A DNA stretch of 64,000 bases from an uncultured Flavobacteriales bacterium (GTDB lineage Bacteria; Bacteroidota; Bacteroidia; Flavobacteriales_D; Sanyastnellaceae): the NCBI GenBank assembly GCA_938082505.1, contig CALLLH010000018.1, positions 1 to 64,000 on the forward strand. Direction: 5' to 3'. The notes under the pieces are model-generated. The model saw only the letters and a program-made list of their open reading frames with translations. It did not search any database and had not been told where the DNA came from. Made by a program: the position numbers and the translations under genes. Shown here in pieces: positions 1 to 9,900 of the stretch. Position 1 is the stretch's first letter. Every line of letters starts with the position of its first letter.

Positions 1-2460
1 CCGAGCTCAGGGGACACCGGCCTGGCCAGCGATGATGACGGCTGCAGCAGTCCGCTTTTCAATTCGAGCCTGTCACTTCCGGTCAGCGCATCCAACACCT
101 ACCTGATCCAGTTGGGTGGTTGGAACGGCACTCAAGGCGACGGTGAGCTTTACATTGAACTTGACATTCCGGTACCGACCCTTTTCATTCCGGAATACAC
201 CTTCGACTGCGACGATACAGGCAACAACCTGATGTACGTCGAGGTGGAGGATGTCAATGGAAATGTGGCGCACGGCCTGGTCAACATCGCAGTCTATGAT
301 ACCGCTTCCCCTGTGGTGAACATCTTCGATTTGGAGGATTTCACCCTCTATGCGGGTGAGACCTGTGTCAATGAGGTGGACCTCTTTGCAGCTGGCCAGC
401 CCTGGTATGAGGCGGATGACAACTGTGACCAGGATGTGGAGATCCTCTACGACATCATCAACGAGACGGGTTCGGCTGGATGCCGTGAATTCGATCGCCG
501 TTGGATCATCCACAGCACGGACGCCTCCGGCAATATGGGCAGCGATACGACCCTTCAGCACATAACCGTTGCCGACACAACCGCACCAATGGTCTTCTTC
601 GGCAACGCTCCGGAAGACCTGATTCTCGAGCTGGGTGACGACTGCACCATGGACATTCCCGAAGCGGGAACGCCTGTTGATTCCGTGCAGGTGACCTTCA
701 CGTACACGCTCGATTTCTTTGCGGGTGAGATGGCTTCCATCATCAACGCCGATGATGGTACCGTGGTCGAGAACATCTATGTGGATGGCGTGGGCTTCAC
801 TTCGATGAATCCAATCGACCTGTATTTCACGGTCGATGAAGCGACGGTATACAGCAATGGCTATACGCTCATCCAGACCCTGAACCTTGCTCCGGGCAAC
901 TATGACGTCCTGCTCACCGATGATTATGGCGACGGTTGGGTTTGGGGCAATGTTGACGGTTCGGATGCACTGGTGATTTCCGGCGGAGCCGATGCCACTT
1001 TCGACTTCACAGGAGGTTTGGAGTTGATCGGCGCCTTCTCCGTGGAGGCCACTGTGGAATTCGACATGACCGCCTCGGCAACGGACAACTGCACGGTCAT
1101 GCCGGAACTCTCCGCCATCACATACGAGGATGGCGCTCCCGAAGCCCTTTGCGACGGAGGCGGCAGCTATACGGTCTTGCGGACGTTCTCGGCCACGGCC
1201 ACGGACATCTGCGGCAATGAGACGGTCGCCACCCATGTCCAGACCATCACGGTCCTGGACGTCACCGCTCCGCAGATCACGGACAGCGAAGGCATCAACA
1301 ATGGCGAGATCCTCACTGAAACCGAGGAGGGCGGCATCTTTGATTTCATCGAGTTGCCTGAAGCCATCGGGCTTGAGGCGGAGGATGCCTGCAGCGACGT
1401 GACCATCGACGTGACCGAGACCGAGAGTGGCTTCTTGCCCACCGAAGAAATCGGCAACTACTGCGGTGCGGCGACGCCTGCGGCATTCAGCGGAGGGGAA
1501 TCCTGCAGTGGTTCCAATCCTGCGGCCATCGTCCTGGAAGGCGCACCGTTCAACGGGGAGTCCTTCACCATCCTTCCGGGAGGGGTCAACATCATCGAGA
1601 GCTTCTTTGACAAGACCCTGCACATCGAGATCGAGGTGACCAATGCCGACGGCACGGGTGGCTTCATCTGGAATGCGGATTACAATGAGGCCTACAATTG
1701 GGCCGAATGGAATGCGCTTGGACGTGGCTACAAGAAGGACTGTGCGAATGTCCTGCCGGGCCAGTCACCCTGGACCGATTGGGACTACTTCGTCATGCAG
1801 ACGGGAGGCATGCTCGGAACAGGCATTTATGCCGGAACCGAACTCAGCCTGACCCACCAGCCGATGAACTACTACTATGGACTGCAGGTCGGAGACGGCG
1901 CCAACAACCAGAACGCCAGCTACGGAGCCAGCGCATGGTTCTATTGGAGCGGTCAGCTCATCGTCGATGGGGTGTCCCAGGGCATGGTCGGGTCAAGCGG
2001 TGACATCATGCTCGACCTCGATTGCGTGATGCCGTGGGCGCTGGACTTCAGCTACTCGGTTACAGACCAGTGCGGCAATGAGACTACGTTTGGCTATGGC
2101 GTCACCAACGCCGCGGCCCAAGGCGCCGGATCCAACGTGAGCGGAGAAAACGGCCACCAGCCGTTTGACGTGACCGTGGTGGGCGACCTGAAGGAGCCCA
2201 TCCGCGTGACGGGTCTCCAGCCGAATCCGACCAACAATGTGAGCCAGCTCGGATTCGAGGTGTCCAACAACATGCGCCTGCGTGTGGACCTCTACGACAT
2301 GGGCGGTCAGTTGGTCCAGGAGTTGTTCGATGGCAATGCGATGAGCAATGTGGAGTATTTCCTGACCATCGATGCCCAGGGCCTCGATGCCGGCATGTAC
2401 CAGATCCGCATCTCGTCCAACACCTACATGGCCGTGAAGAAGCTGTTGGTCTCGCAGTGA
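1..2460 (+). CDS. T9SS-secreted multidomain protein, 5' end missing
   Basis: The frame is open from the first base, so the gene begins upstream of the window; 819 codons are visible. It contains Ig/HYR-like segments whose cores end in DTASP, DTTAP and DVTAP (about residues 100, 190 and 418 of the visible part), each with cysteines in an ATDxCGN-like context. A DDYGDGW motif near residue 307 is common in large flavobacterial surface proteins. The last 80 or so residues start with LQPNPTNN and end with a basic VKKLLVSQ tail, which is a type A T9SS C-terminal sorting domain. The protein is therefore probably exported through the outer membrane and attached to the surface or released. No enzymatic domain was recognised. 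A hairpin terminator follows the stop. The role as adhesin or matrix protein is inference. Confidence 0.85.
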   Translation, partial: PSSGDTGLASDDDGCSSPLFNSSLSLPVSASNTYLIQLGGWNGTQGDGELYIELDIPVPTLFIPEYTFDCDDTGNNLMYVEVEDVNGNVAHGLVNIAVYDTASPVVNIFDLEDFTLYAGETCVNEVDLFAAGQPWYEADDNCDQDVEILYDIINETGSAGCREFDRRWIIHSTDASGNMGSDTTLQHITVADTTAPMVFFGNAPEDLILELGDDCTMDIPEAGTPVDSVQVTFTYTLDFFAGEMASIINADDGTVVENIYVDGVGFTSMNPIDLYFTVDEATVYSNGYTLIQTLNLAPGNYDVLLTDDYGDGWVWGNVDGSDALVISGGADATFDFTGGLELIGAFSVEATVEFDMTASATDNCTVMPELSAITYEDGAPEALCDGGGSYTVLRTFSATATDICGNETVATHVQTITVLDVTAPQITDSEGINNGEILTETEEGGIFDFIELPEAIGLEAEDACSDVTIDVTETESGFLPTEEIGNYCGAATPAAFSGGESCSGSNPAAIVLEGAPFNGESFTILPGGVNIIESFFDKTLHIEIEVTNADGTGGFIWNADYNEAYNWAEWNALGRGYKKDCANVLPGQSPWTDWDYFVMQTGGMLGTGIYAGTELSLTHQPMNYYYGLQVGDGANNQNASYGASAWFYWSGQLIVDGVSQGMVGSSGDIMLDLDCVMPWALDFSYSVTDQCGNETTFGYGVTNAAAQGAGSNVSGENGHQPFDVTVVGDLKEPIRVTGLQPNPTNNVSQLGFEVSNNMRLRVDLYDMGGQLVQELFDGNAMSNVEYFLTIDAQGLDAGMYQIRISSNTYMAVKKLLVSQ

Positions 2461-2485
2461 GCCACGGCAGCGTTACGAATTTGAT

Positions 2486-2523
2486 GGAAGCCGGCCCCCT
2501 TGGGGTCGGCTTCCTGCTGTTTT
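2486..2523 (+). terminator. Rho-independent terminator after the T9SS protein
   Basis: A 13-bp stem (2486-2498 with 2502-2514, one G-U pair) closes a 3-nt loop and is followed by a short T-rich stretch (TGCTGTTTT). It lies 25 bases after the stop codon. Confidence 0.8.
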
Positions 2524-2571
2524 GACGGGCTATCTTCGCCCTCCCTCGTCTTCGGTTCAGAACAAAGACAC

Positions 2572-3771
2572 ATGCCGCGCATTTCGACCAAAGGGCAACA
2601 GATGCCCGACAGCCCCATCCGGAAGCTTGCTCCGTTTGCTGTTGCCGCGAAGGCAGCAGGCCGCAAGGTCCTCCACCTCAACATCGGTCAGCCCGACATC
2701 GAGACGCCCGAGGTGGCCCTCCTCGCCGTCAAGGACATGGACAGAACGGTCATCGAGTACAGCCCGAGTGACGGGTTTGCGACCTACCGAGAGGGACTGG
2801 CGGATTACTACGCTTCGGTAGGGGTGGAAGTCAGACCGGACCAGATCATCGTGACGACCGGAGGCAGCGAGGCATTGATCTTTGCCTTCCAGGCCTGTCT
2901 CGAACCGGGCGATGAAGTCATCATTCCCGAGCCTTTTTACGCCAACTACAACGGGTTCGCGACCATGGCCGGGGTCAAGGTGGTTCCGGTCACATCGCGC
3001 ATCGAAGACGGATTCGCATTGCCTCCGGTCTCCGACATCGCTTCGAAGGTCTCTGACAGGACCAGGGCCATCCTCATCTGCAATCCCGGCAACCCGACAG
3101 GATACGTGTATACGGACGCCGAGCTCAAGGCCATCCGCGAGTTGGTGCTGGAGCACGACCTCTACCTCTTCGCCGATGAGGTCTACCGGGAATTCTGTTA
3201 CGGCGATGGGCCTCCCACCAGCGTCCTTTCCCTTGAGGGCCTGGAAGACCATGTGGTCCTGGTGGATTCTGTGTCAAAACGATACAGCATGTGCGGGGCC
3301 CGTGTGGGGGCCTTGGTCACCCGCAACATCGAGGTGTACAAAGCGTGCATGCGCTTCGCCATGGCGCGGCTCTCACCCCCGACACTCGGTCAGATTGCCG
3401 GGGAGGCCGCGCTGCGCACACCGCGGACGTACTTTGAAGAAGTCAAGGGTGCATATGTGGGCCGGCGTGATGCCTTGGTGGAGGGGTTGAGTGCCATTCC
3501 CGGTGTGATGGTGTCGAAGCCGGGGGGCGCGTTCTATGCTGTGGCCCGCCTGCCGATTGACTCCAGCGATACGTTCTGTCAATGGCTGCTCTCCGAATTC
3601 CACCTCGATGGTGAGACCGTCATGATGGCGCCGGCCAGTGGATTCTATGCCACGCCGGGCGCGGGACAGGATGAGGTGCGCATTGCCTATGTCCTTGAAG
3701 AGGCTTCCATCCGCCGTGCCGTGGCGGTCATAGCCGCCGCATTGGCAGTCTACCCCGGTCGAAAGGGTTGA
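2572..3771 (+). CDS. Class I/II pyridoxal-phosphate aminotransferase
   Basis: This is a 399-residue fold-type I aminotransferase, the usual length for the aspartate aminotransferase class. Visible motifs are GGSEAL (PLP phosphate contact), CNPGNPTG, a DEVYREF segment with the pyridine-nitrogen Asp, and DSVSKRYSMCG with the Schiff-base Lys near residue 236. RIAYVLEE near the end carries the Arg expected to bind the substrate carboxylate. The ATG at 2572 was chosen because the longer open frame runs back into the upstream terminator. The substrate (Asp, aromatic or other amino acid) cannot be read from the sequence. It is a single transcription unit that converges with the next gene across an 11-bp gap. 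Confidence 0.9.
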   Translation: MPRISTKGQQMPDSPIRKLAPFAVAAKAAGRKVLHLNIGQPDIETPEVALLAVKDMDRTVIEYSPSDGFATYREGLADYYASVGVEVRPDQIIVTTGGSEALIFAFQACLEPGDEVIIPEPFYANYNGFATMAGVKVVPVTSRIEDGFALPPVSDIASKVSDRTRAILICNPGNPTGYVYTDAELKAIRELVLEHDLYLFADEVYREFCYGDGPPTSVLSLEGLEDHVVLVDSVSKRYSMCGARVGALVTRNIEVYKACMRFAMARLSPPTLGQIAGEAALRTPRTYFEEVKGAYVGRRDALVEGLSAIPGVMVSKPGGAFYAVARLPIDSSDTFCQWLLSEFHLDGETVMMAPASGFYATPGAGQDEVRIAYVLEEASIRRAVAVIAAALAVYPGRKG

Positions 3772-3782
3772 GCCGGTCGGCC

Positions 3783-5783
3783 CTAGCGGATGCCCTTGAC
3801 GATGTAGTCATAGATGGGGTCGTTGGCGTCGCGCGAGGGCGCTTCGAAGGCCCGCGGTCGATGGACAGGGGCCACCAGGAGTTCCCGTTCGATCATTTCC
3901 CGCAGCACCTCTTCCCATTCGAGTGAACATTTGCCCAACAGCAGAGGGGAAAGGTCTTCTCCGCGCCGCCACATCCGGAGGACCTTTCGGAATCCTTGGA
4001 GGTACAAGTGGTCCTTGGTGAAGCCGCCCCCCCGGTAAGCCCTTGCGCACAGGAAGAAGGCCTCATCGACATCCATGCCATGCTCGTCGACCAGCATGGA
4101 GAAAGTCTCGGGAAAGGAGGCGCCGCGTACCATCTGGTCACAGGCGAGCACGCGCAGTCCGAGTTCCCTGAGGCGCTTCAGCGAGATGGTCCCGCTCAGG
4201 TACTCACTGAGGACAGCCAGCCCTTCCTGGGTCATGGTGTTCACCGGGGTGCCGAAAGTGGGCAGCTTGAGTGGCTGCAGGGCTGCATTCTCTGTCGTGA
4301 CCATGTGGACGCCAATCTCATGGTGAACCAGCCGCCTCAGCGCCTTGGGGGAAAACCGGGCCCCCTTCTTGATCATCACCTTCCGCTGCTGGCCCAATAC
4401 CATGGCATCGGCGACCATACGCGTGGAGACGATGACCTTGGCGGTGAATCCATATTCGGTCAGGGCCTCCTCGAATTGCCGCCCGGCCTCGGCGGCGGAC
4501 AGGGTCGCCATGGGCTCCTGTTCCACAGGCGGCAATTGCAGGAGATAGAGTGCATTCCGAACGTCCTTTTCGGTAGGCGCCCCGAAGTAGCGCAGGCTTC
4601 CGTAGAGGAAACGTGCCGTACCGAGGTCGGAAAGCAGGTCGACCTTGTCGATGTACCCTGTGATGGCGGCTTCATAGAGTCCGCGGATGTCAGGGTCCGT
4701 CAACTTCTCTACTGGAACTCGGTGCAGTCTGCGCTTCATGCTCCGCGCGTCGAATCCGATGGGGCGGTACTTGAAGGCGGGGGATTTCTGGAAACGGGAG
4801 CTGAAAAAAGCCCGGCGCTCCGCAGCGAGGTTGATGGGGTTGATGTATTCGAGCAATTCGAATCCACGGACGCATTGGTGGATGGCCTCGTCGACCTTCT
4901 TCAGGTCGGGTTCGGCTCCTTTGGAAAGTATGCGGCTCTTTTTGCCATCTGGAATGGTGGTGAACCGCTCAGCAAAGGCGGAGGCATGTTGGCTCAATGC
5001 TTCCTTGAGCCCTCCTGCGATGCCTTCGATTACCGCGGGGAACAGGGTTCCATCCTGTTCATTGCAATAGACCTTGGCGACTTCGAGGGCCAGGTCCACC
5101 ACTGCCGGATGTTGTTGGGTAATCCATCGGCACTGGTAGCCGTGGCCCTTGAAAACATCATTGGAGGCCACAGTTGGTGGAACCCCGTCGGGCCAATCGA
5201 CCCGGCCAAGGGCATCGACCAGGCTGTGACAGACATTGCCGTAACGTTCCTCATCGATGAGGTCCCAGCCGAGATTGAAGGTGGGTACCGGACGTTCCCA
5301 GCGCAGCCGGTTGTAGCTGTGAAGGTCATAGACCACGGCGGACTCGAAGCGGACCACGAGCTGGCGCAGCAGGGCGTCCAGCACCTCGTAGTAGCGCGCG
5401 TGCTTTTCAAGGCTGAGCAGCCGGTTCGCTTTGGTCAAGGGTTTGCGCCACACCTTTTGGCCCCAGGCCACGTCATAGACCGCGTCGGCGGGCGGGCGGT
5501 TGAGGTCATATTCATACCGGCTGTCCAATCCGACCAGGGTGATGGGCATGGCCTCGATCATCTGGGCGGTGCAGGGGTCCTCCTCCTGCCAGCGCTCAAG
5601 CTCTGACAGGCGGCAATTCACCTGCAGTTCGGGACGCAGCCGATGGCCATCGTGGATGGCCGTGCCAACCAGGGGCTGCCATTCAGCGATGCGGATGAAG
5701 AAGCCGGCATCCGTGGCCTCGGCCTGGAAGGTCCTTCCAGCCTGGATCCGACGGACGATTTCAGACGTGGTGAGCTCCAGCAC
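3783..5783 (-). CDS. N-formylglutamate amidohydrolase-like/DUF1704 (QEGLA) zinc peptidase fusion
   Basis: This 666-residue protein has two parts. Residues 1-260 resemble N-formylglutamate amidohydrolase, with IHDGHRLRPE (43-52), DSRYEYDLNR (87-96) and DLHSYN (153-158). Residues 285-640 are DUF1704, the flavohemoglobin-expression-modulating QEGLA family. That part has a zincin HExxxH motif, HEIGVH at 488-493, then TMTQEGLA (516-523), whose Glu520 is a likely third zinc ligand, and RGGGFTKDHLYLQGF at 584-598. The eukaryotic relatives of DUF1704 are the MATCAP tubulin tyrosine carboxypeptidases. The start is GTG at 5783, ten bases after the stop of the ATP-grasp gene, so the two are probably co-transcribed. 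No signal peptide is seen, so it should be cytoplasmic. The substrate is unknown; carboxypeptidase or deformylating activity is inference. Confidence 0.85.
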   Translation of the reverse strand: MLELTTSEIVRRIQAGRTFQAEATDAGFFIRIAEWQPLVGTAIHDGHRLRPELQVNCRLSELERWQEEDPCTAQMIEAMPITLVGLDSRYEYDLNRPPADAVYDVAWGQKVWRKPLTKANRLLSLEKHARYYEVLDALLRQLVVRFESAVVYDLHSYNRLRWERPVPTFNLGWDLIDEERYGNVCHSLVDALGRVDWPDGVPPTVASNDVFKGHGYQCRWITQQHPAVVDLALEVAKVYCNEQDGTLFPAVIEGIAGGLKEALSQHASAFAERFTTIPDGKKSRILSKGAEPDLKKVDEAIHQCVRGFELLEYINPINLAAERRAFFSSRFQKSPAFKYRPIGFDARSMKRRLHRVPVEKLTDPDIRGLYEAAITGYIDKVDLLSDLGTARFLYGSLRYFGAPTEKDVRNALYLLQLPPVEQEPMATLSAAEAGRQFEEALTEYGFTAKVIVSTRMVADAMVLGQQRKVMIKKGARFSPKALRRLVHHEIGVHMVTTENAALQPLKLPTFGTPVNTMTQEGLAVLSEYLSGTISLKRLRELGLRVLACDQMVRGASFPETFSMLVDEHGMDVDEAFFLCARAYRGGGFTKDHLYLQGFRKVLRMWRRGEDLSPLLLGKCSLEWEEVLREMIERELLVAPVHRPRAFEAPSRDANDPIYDYIVKGIR

Positions 5784-5793
5784 GGATTCCTAT

Positions 5794-6822
5794 TCAGGCG
5801 TTCTCGACCGTGTTGCGGAATTCCAGGCGCCGCTGCGAGTCCATCTGGCGAAATGCGACCGTATCCTCGAGCCAATCGATGATGCGCTTCTGCAGCTTGA
5901 CCTTGTTCAGGCGGTTGATGTTGACGATGCCACCCGGTGAGAGGACATTGACCTCGATCAACTTGCCCCCGATGATGTCGAGGCCCACAAAGTAGAGGCC
6001 GTCGGCGACCAGCTTTGGTCCAATCATCTTGCACACCAAACGTTCCTCCCGGGTGAGTTTGTGCTTTTCCGCCCGCCCTCCGGCGTGGACATTGGATCGG
6101 GGGTCATTCGCACTGGGGACCCGCCGCATCGCACCGATGGGTTCTCCCTGCAGCATCATGACGCGCACGTCGCCCTTCTCGGCCCCTTCCACATAATCCT
6201 GAAGGATGACATAGTTCGATTCGCCGCGCCCATCGATGTAGAAATCGAGGAGCGAGTTGACATTCTGGTGGGCATCGGGTTCGATCACGATGACGCCGCT
6301 TCCTCCAAAGCCATTGAGCGGCTTCATGATCATCTTTTTGGCGGCACTGTCTTCGATGACCCTTTTGAGGTATTCCTTGTTCTTGGAGACGTAGGTCTTG
6401 GGAATGATCTGATTGGAAGGGTCGTGGAATGCCGCGGTGTACAGCTTGTTGTTGGCCTCACGGAGCCCTTGGACATCGTTGACCACAAACACGTGGTTCT
6501 TCACTGAATCCAGGAAATTCAGGACAAGGCCATCCAACGGGGGGTCCGAACGCATGAAGATGGCGTCAAATCCTGCCAGCGGAAGCATTTGCTCCTTGAA
6601 GGCGACCTGCTTGTACCAAATGTTGGGAGAGGGACTGACCCTTCCCCGTTTTTCAATCACCCGACAGAAAGACATGGTGACGGAATCCCGGATGGTGAGG
6701 TTCGCACCGGTCGTCAGGGCAACTTGGTGTTCCCGGCAGACGCATTCGTGGATCAGGCGAAGCGTGCTGTCGGATTCCGGCTGAACCCGTTCCCACGGGT
6801 ACATGATGAACAGGATGTTCAT
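5794..6822 (-). CDS. ATP-grasp ligase, glutathione synthetase (GshB)-like
   Basis: This 342-residue ATP-grasp protein is clearly related to bacterial glutathione synthetase. It starts MNILFIMYPWE, has FMRSDPPLD (substrate domain), MKPLNGFGGSGV (ATP-binding loop), a GDVRVMMLQGEPIG strand, the AGGRAEKH segment and FVGLDIIGG with a late IEVNVLSPGG metal-binding motif. The ATG at 6822 was chosen over an extension to 6897 because a perfect -7 box (TACTTTTG, minus strand 6853-6846) lies within that extension. No gamma-glutamylcysteine ligase gene is present, and the partner gene encodes a DUF1704 peptidase. True glutathione synthesis is therefore not established; ligation of an amino acid to a peptide or small molecule is equally possible. 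Confidence 0.87.
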   Translation of the reverse strand: MNILFIMYPWERVQPESDSTLRLIHECVCREHQVALTTGANLTIRDSVTMSFCRVIEKRGRVSPSPNIWYKQVAFKEQMLPLAGFDAIFMRSDPPLDGLVLNFLDSVKNHVFVVNDVQGLREANNKLYTAAFHDPSNQIIPKTYVSKNKEYLKRVIEDSAAKKMIMKPLNGFGGSGVIVIEPDAHQNVNSLLDFYIDGRGESNYVILQDYVEGAEKGDVRVMMLQGEPIGAMRRVPSANDPRSNVHAGGRAEKHKLTREERLVCKMIGPKLVADGLYFVGLDIIGGKLIEVNVLSPGGIVNINRLNKVKLQKRIIDWLEDTVAFRQMDSQRRLEFRNTVENA

Positions 6823-6845
6823 ATCAATGAAGCAAAAAAGGAGCG

Positions 6846-6853
6846 CAAAAGTA
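6846..6853 (-). promoter_or_regulatory. -7 box TACTTTTG of the ATP-grasp operon
   Basis: On the minus strand this is an exact match to the Bacteroidota TAnnTTTG element, 23 bases before the ATG at 6822. It is flanked by GCGC on both sides (6843-6857). Confidence 0.6.
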
Positions 6854-6924
6854 GCGCATACCAATATCCAAACCTTCACGTATCGAGGCAATTGCAAGAT
6901 TTCACGGAGGCTTAACTTTTGCCC

Positions 6925-9900
6925 ATGAACCAGCCTGTGTTCCGCGGTTTTGCCGCCCTGATCCTCTGTCTTTCATCGGTCTCTCTTCTTGCGACCGATA
7001 CCACGACCGTTCAGACGTTCACTTTCGAAGCCCAGAACAACCCCGCCACGGCCTACGACAGCCCGGGCCGCCGTTGGTTCGAATTCCCCTCCTCCGACAA
7101 TGGGGTCGAATACGGCAAGGTCATCATGGAATACACCCTCAAGTGTTTCGAGGACGGCACCGCGGGCAACCTCGGCTACCCCTGCGGCGAGTGGGACTAC
7201 CTGAGCTATACCTATCTCTTCGATCACACCGGCCTGCTCGACAGTGCCGCCCTCCAGCATCCCTATCAGCTCCTTGCGGACGCCCCCTTTGATACAGCGG
7301 ATGTCGTGCCCTACATCCCGAACATCCAGGACACCGTCTACCTCCCGGCGGCCCAATACATCGTCGACGCCGTGGTGGAGGAGTCCGTCCTGCAGCCGGG
7401 TTCCGTGGACTTTGCCACACCCCTGTTCGAACCGGTGGGGGCCAAGCGGGCCCAATATCTCTGGACGGCGGATGAGCTGGCGCCCCTCGGGGCAGGCAGC
7501 ATCGACCGCCTCTGGATTCCCATGATGGCCGGCGCGGCCGACGCGCGGCGCATGGACCTCAAATGGGGCCTGACCCAGGACACCGCGCTGACCGGTTTCC
7601 TGGACCTCTCGAATACGGCTTATCAGTACGGACTGTCGACGTGGCAGTTCGATGACAGCCTGTCCCTGCGTCTGTCTCCGCCCATTGCATGGGACGGCAC
7701 CAGCAACCTCGTGCTCGAATTCGCCCTCGAAGACGTGAACGTGGAGACCGACGGCATCAACGACGGGTGGGCGTTGGCCTCCAGCGCAGAAGGCAAGGGC
7801 TGGGTTTCCGGGGTGGCCGACGGCGAGGTGGTGTTCACCGCCCCGGACCGCATTGCCGTCGACACCGGCGACCTGCAGGGCCTGTCCCAGGAGATCACCG
7901 TTGAATGCTGGGTCTATGGCGACCCGGACAGCCAACCCCAGAACGGGACGCTGTTCGAGGGCATCAATGCGGCAGGCCAGCGGGTGGTCAACGTGCACCT
8001 GCCATGGAGCAACGGCCGCGTCTACTGGGACTGCGGCTGGGACGGCGGCTACGACCGCATTGACCAGCAGGCGCAGACCGAGGACTACGAGGGGCGTTGG
8101 AACCACTGGGCCTTCGTGAAGAACGCCACGACCGGAGTGATGGAGATGTACCTCAACGGGGAGCTCTTTCACAGCGGTACGAACAAGGACAACCCCATCG
8201 AGGACATCGTCAAGATGAACCTCGGGGCTTCAGGCAACGGCAGCTTGCGCTACAATGGGCGTGTGGACGACTTCCGCATCTGGTCCAAGGCACTGGACGG
8301 AGAGACCATCGCCTCCTGGATGAACAGGCAGCCTACCGCCTTCCATCCGGATTGGGATGATTTGCTGGTCGACTACCGCTTCGACGGTGCGAATGGCACC
8401 CAGGAGGTCAACCATCACCCCGGCGGCGCCCCGGGACTGCATCACGGCACCACCCTGAGGCGGACGACCCCGGCACGCGAGCAGGCCAAGGGGCTGGCAG
8501 ACGGATTGCGGCCTCTGCTCGGATTCGGGCGCGGTACCTATTTGGAACTCGTTGCGGACGGATCCATCCTCGATCTGCGTCCGGTGGCGCCGATGAGCCT
8601 ATCGACTTGGGAGGTCGAAGGGAATGGGGTCACCATGACGGACCTCACCTACCATTATGTGCCGGGGGAGACCTACGAACTGTTCATTTTCGGAGACACC
8701 ATCTTTCACCCAATCCCGGGTGAGGTGACGGAGATCATCAACGACACCCTGGACTATTTCGGGATGCCGTTCGAGGTCATCGATCGCTACGAATTGTACC
8801 GGTTCATCACACCCTACGGCATCGGACTCGACCTGGGAGAAGACGGTTGGACATGGAAGTATGATGTCACCGACTACATGCACCTGCTGCGCGACAGTGT
8901 GGAGCTGCAGGCGGGAAATTGGCAGGAGCTGCTCGACCTGAAATTCCATTTCATTGAAGGGGCCCCGGCGAGGAATGTCCTCGGGATGGAGGCTTTCTGG
9001 AAAGGCCAATACGGTCTTTCCACCTTTGACGCGAACGTCGTGGCTTACGAATACACCCCGGAGGCCGGCGAGGAAATGTGGCGGCTCAAGACCCGGGCTT
9101 CCGGCCATGGTTTCGGCAGCGGAAACAACTGCGCGGAATTCTGCTTCAATACGCACAAGGTCAAGGTCAATGGAGAAGAGCATTGGTCGTGGGAAATCAT
9201 GCAGGAATGTGCGGACAACCCCCTCTTCCCTCAGGGCGGAACGTGGATATACGACCGCGCCGGTTGGTGTCCGGGGGCTCCAACCGAGACCCGCGATATG
9301 GAATTGACACCCCTGTTGGATGGGGGAGCCTCCTTCACGGTGGACTACGACATCGATTACGATCCCGATGGCAACTACCGCTTCGAAGGGCAGATCGTCG
9401 CCTACGGCGCACCGAATCATGCGCTGGATGCCGAAATCGTGGAGGTCATCGCGCCCAATGGATCCAAACTCTCTTCCCGCACGAATCCCATTTGCGACAA
9501 GCCACAGGTGTTGCTGCGGAACAGCGGCAGCACCCCCTTGACCTCCTGCACCATCACGTTCGGATTGGCGGAAAACCTGCAGTCGTTCACCTGGACGGGA
9601 AACCTCGGGTTTCTCGAGCAGGAAGTGGTCGACCTGGTCGCATTGGACACCGAGCTCTGGGACGGGGACGAAGAAGAGGACCTGACTTTCATCGCCAAGG
9701 TTTCCGCACCGAATGGCGGAACCGATGAGGTGGACTGGAACGATGAAGTGAGGAGCACATTCCGTCGTCCGCCGACCTACACTTACCTCGAGGATCCGGG
9801 GGACGAGGATGACAACCGCCTCATCATTTTCGTGCGGACGAACTCGACGCCTTGGGAGAACAGCGCCAAGTTGACCCACCAGGACGGGACCGTATACCTG

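Noticed and set aside
73-1623. 516-codon open frame on the minus strand opposite the T9SS protein
   Set aside because: The plus-strand frame shows repeated secreted-domain motifs and a sorting signal; the antisense product has no family features. Long antisense frames are common in GC-rich genes.
3996-5606. 536-codon plus-strand frame opposite the DUF1704 fusion
   Set aside because: The minus strand carries clear catalytic motifs; this is its shadow.
5794-6822. Naming the ATP-grasp gene gshB
   Set aside because: The similarity is clear, but no gshA is present and the partner gene points to another ligation reaction; the symbol would overstate the evidence.
6823-6897. N-terminal membrane-helix extension of the ATP-grasp protein
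   Set aside because: The extension contains the promoter box, and the protein family starts at the internal Met with the first beta strand.
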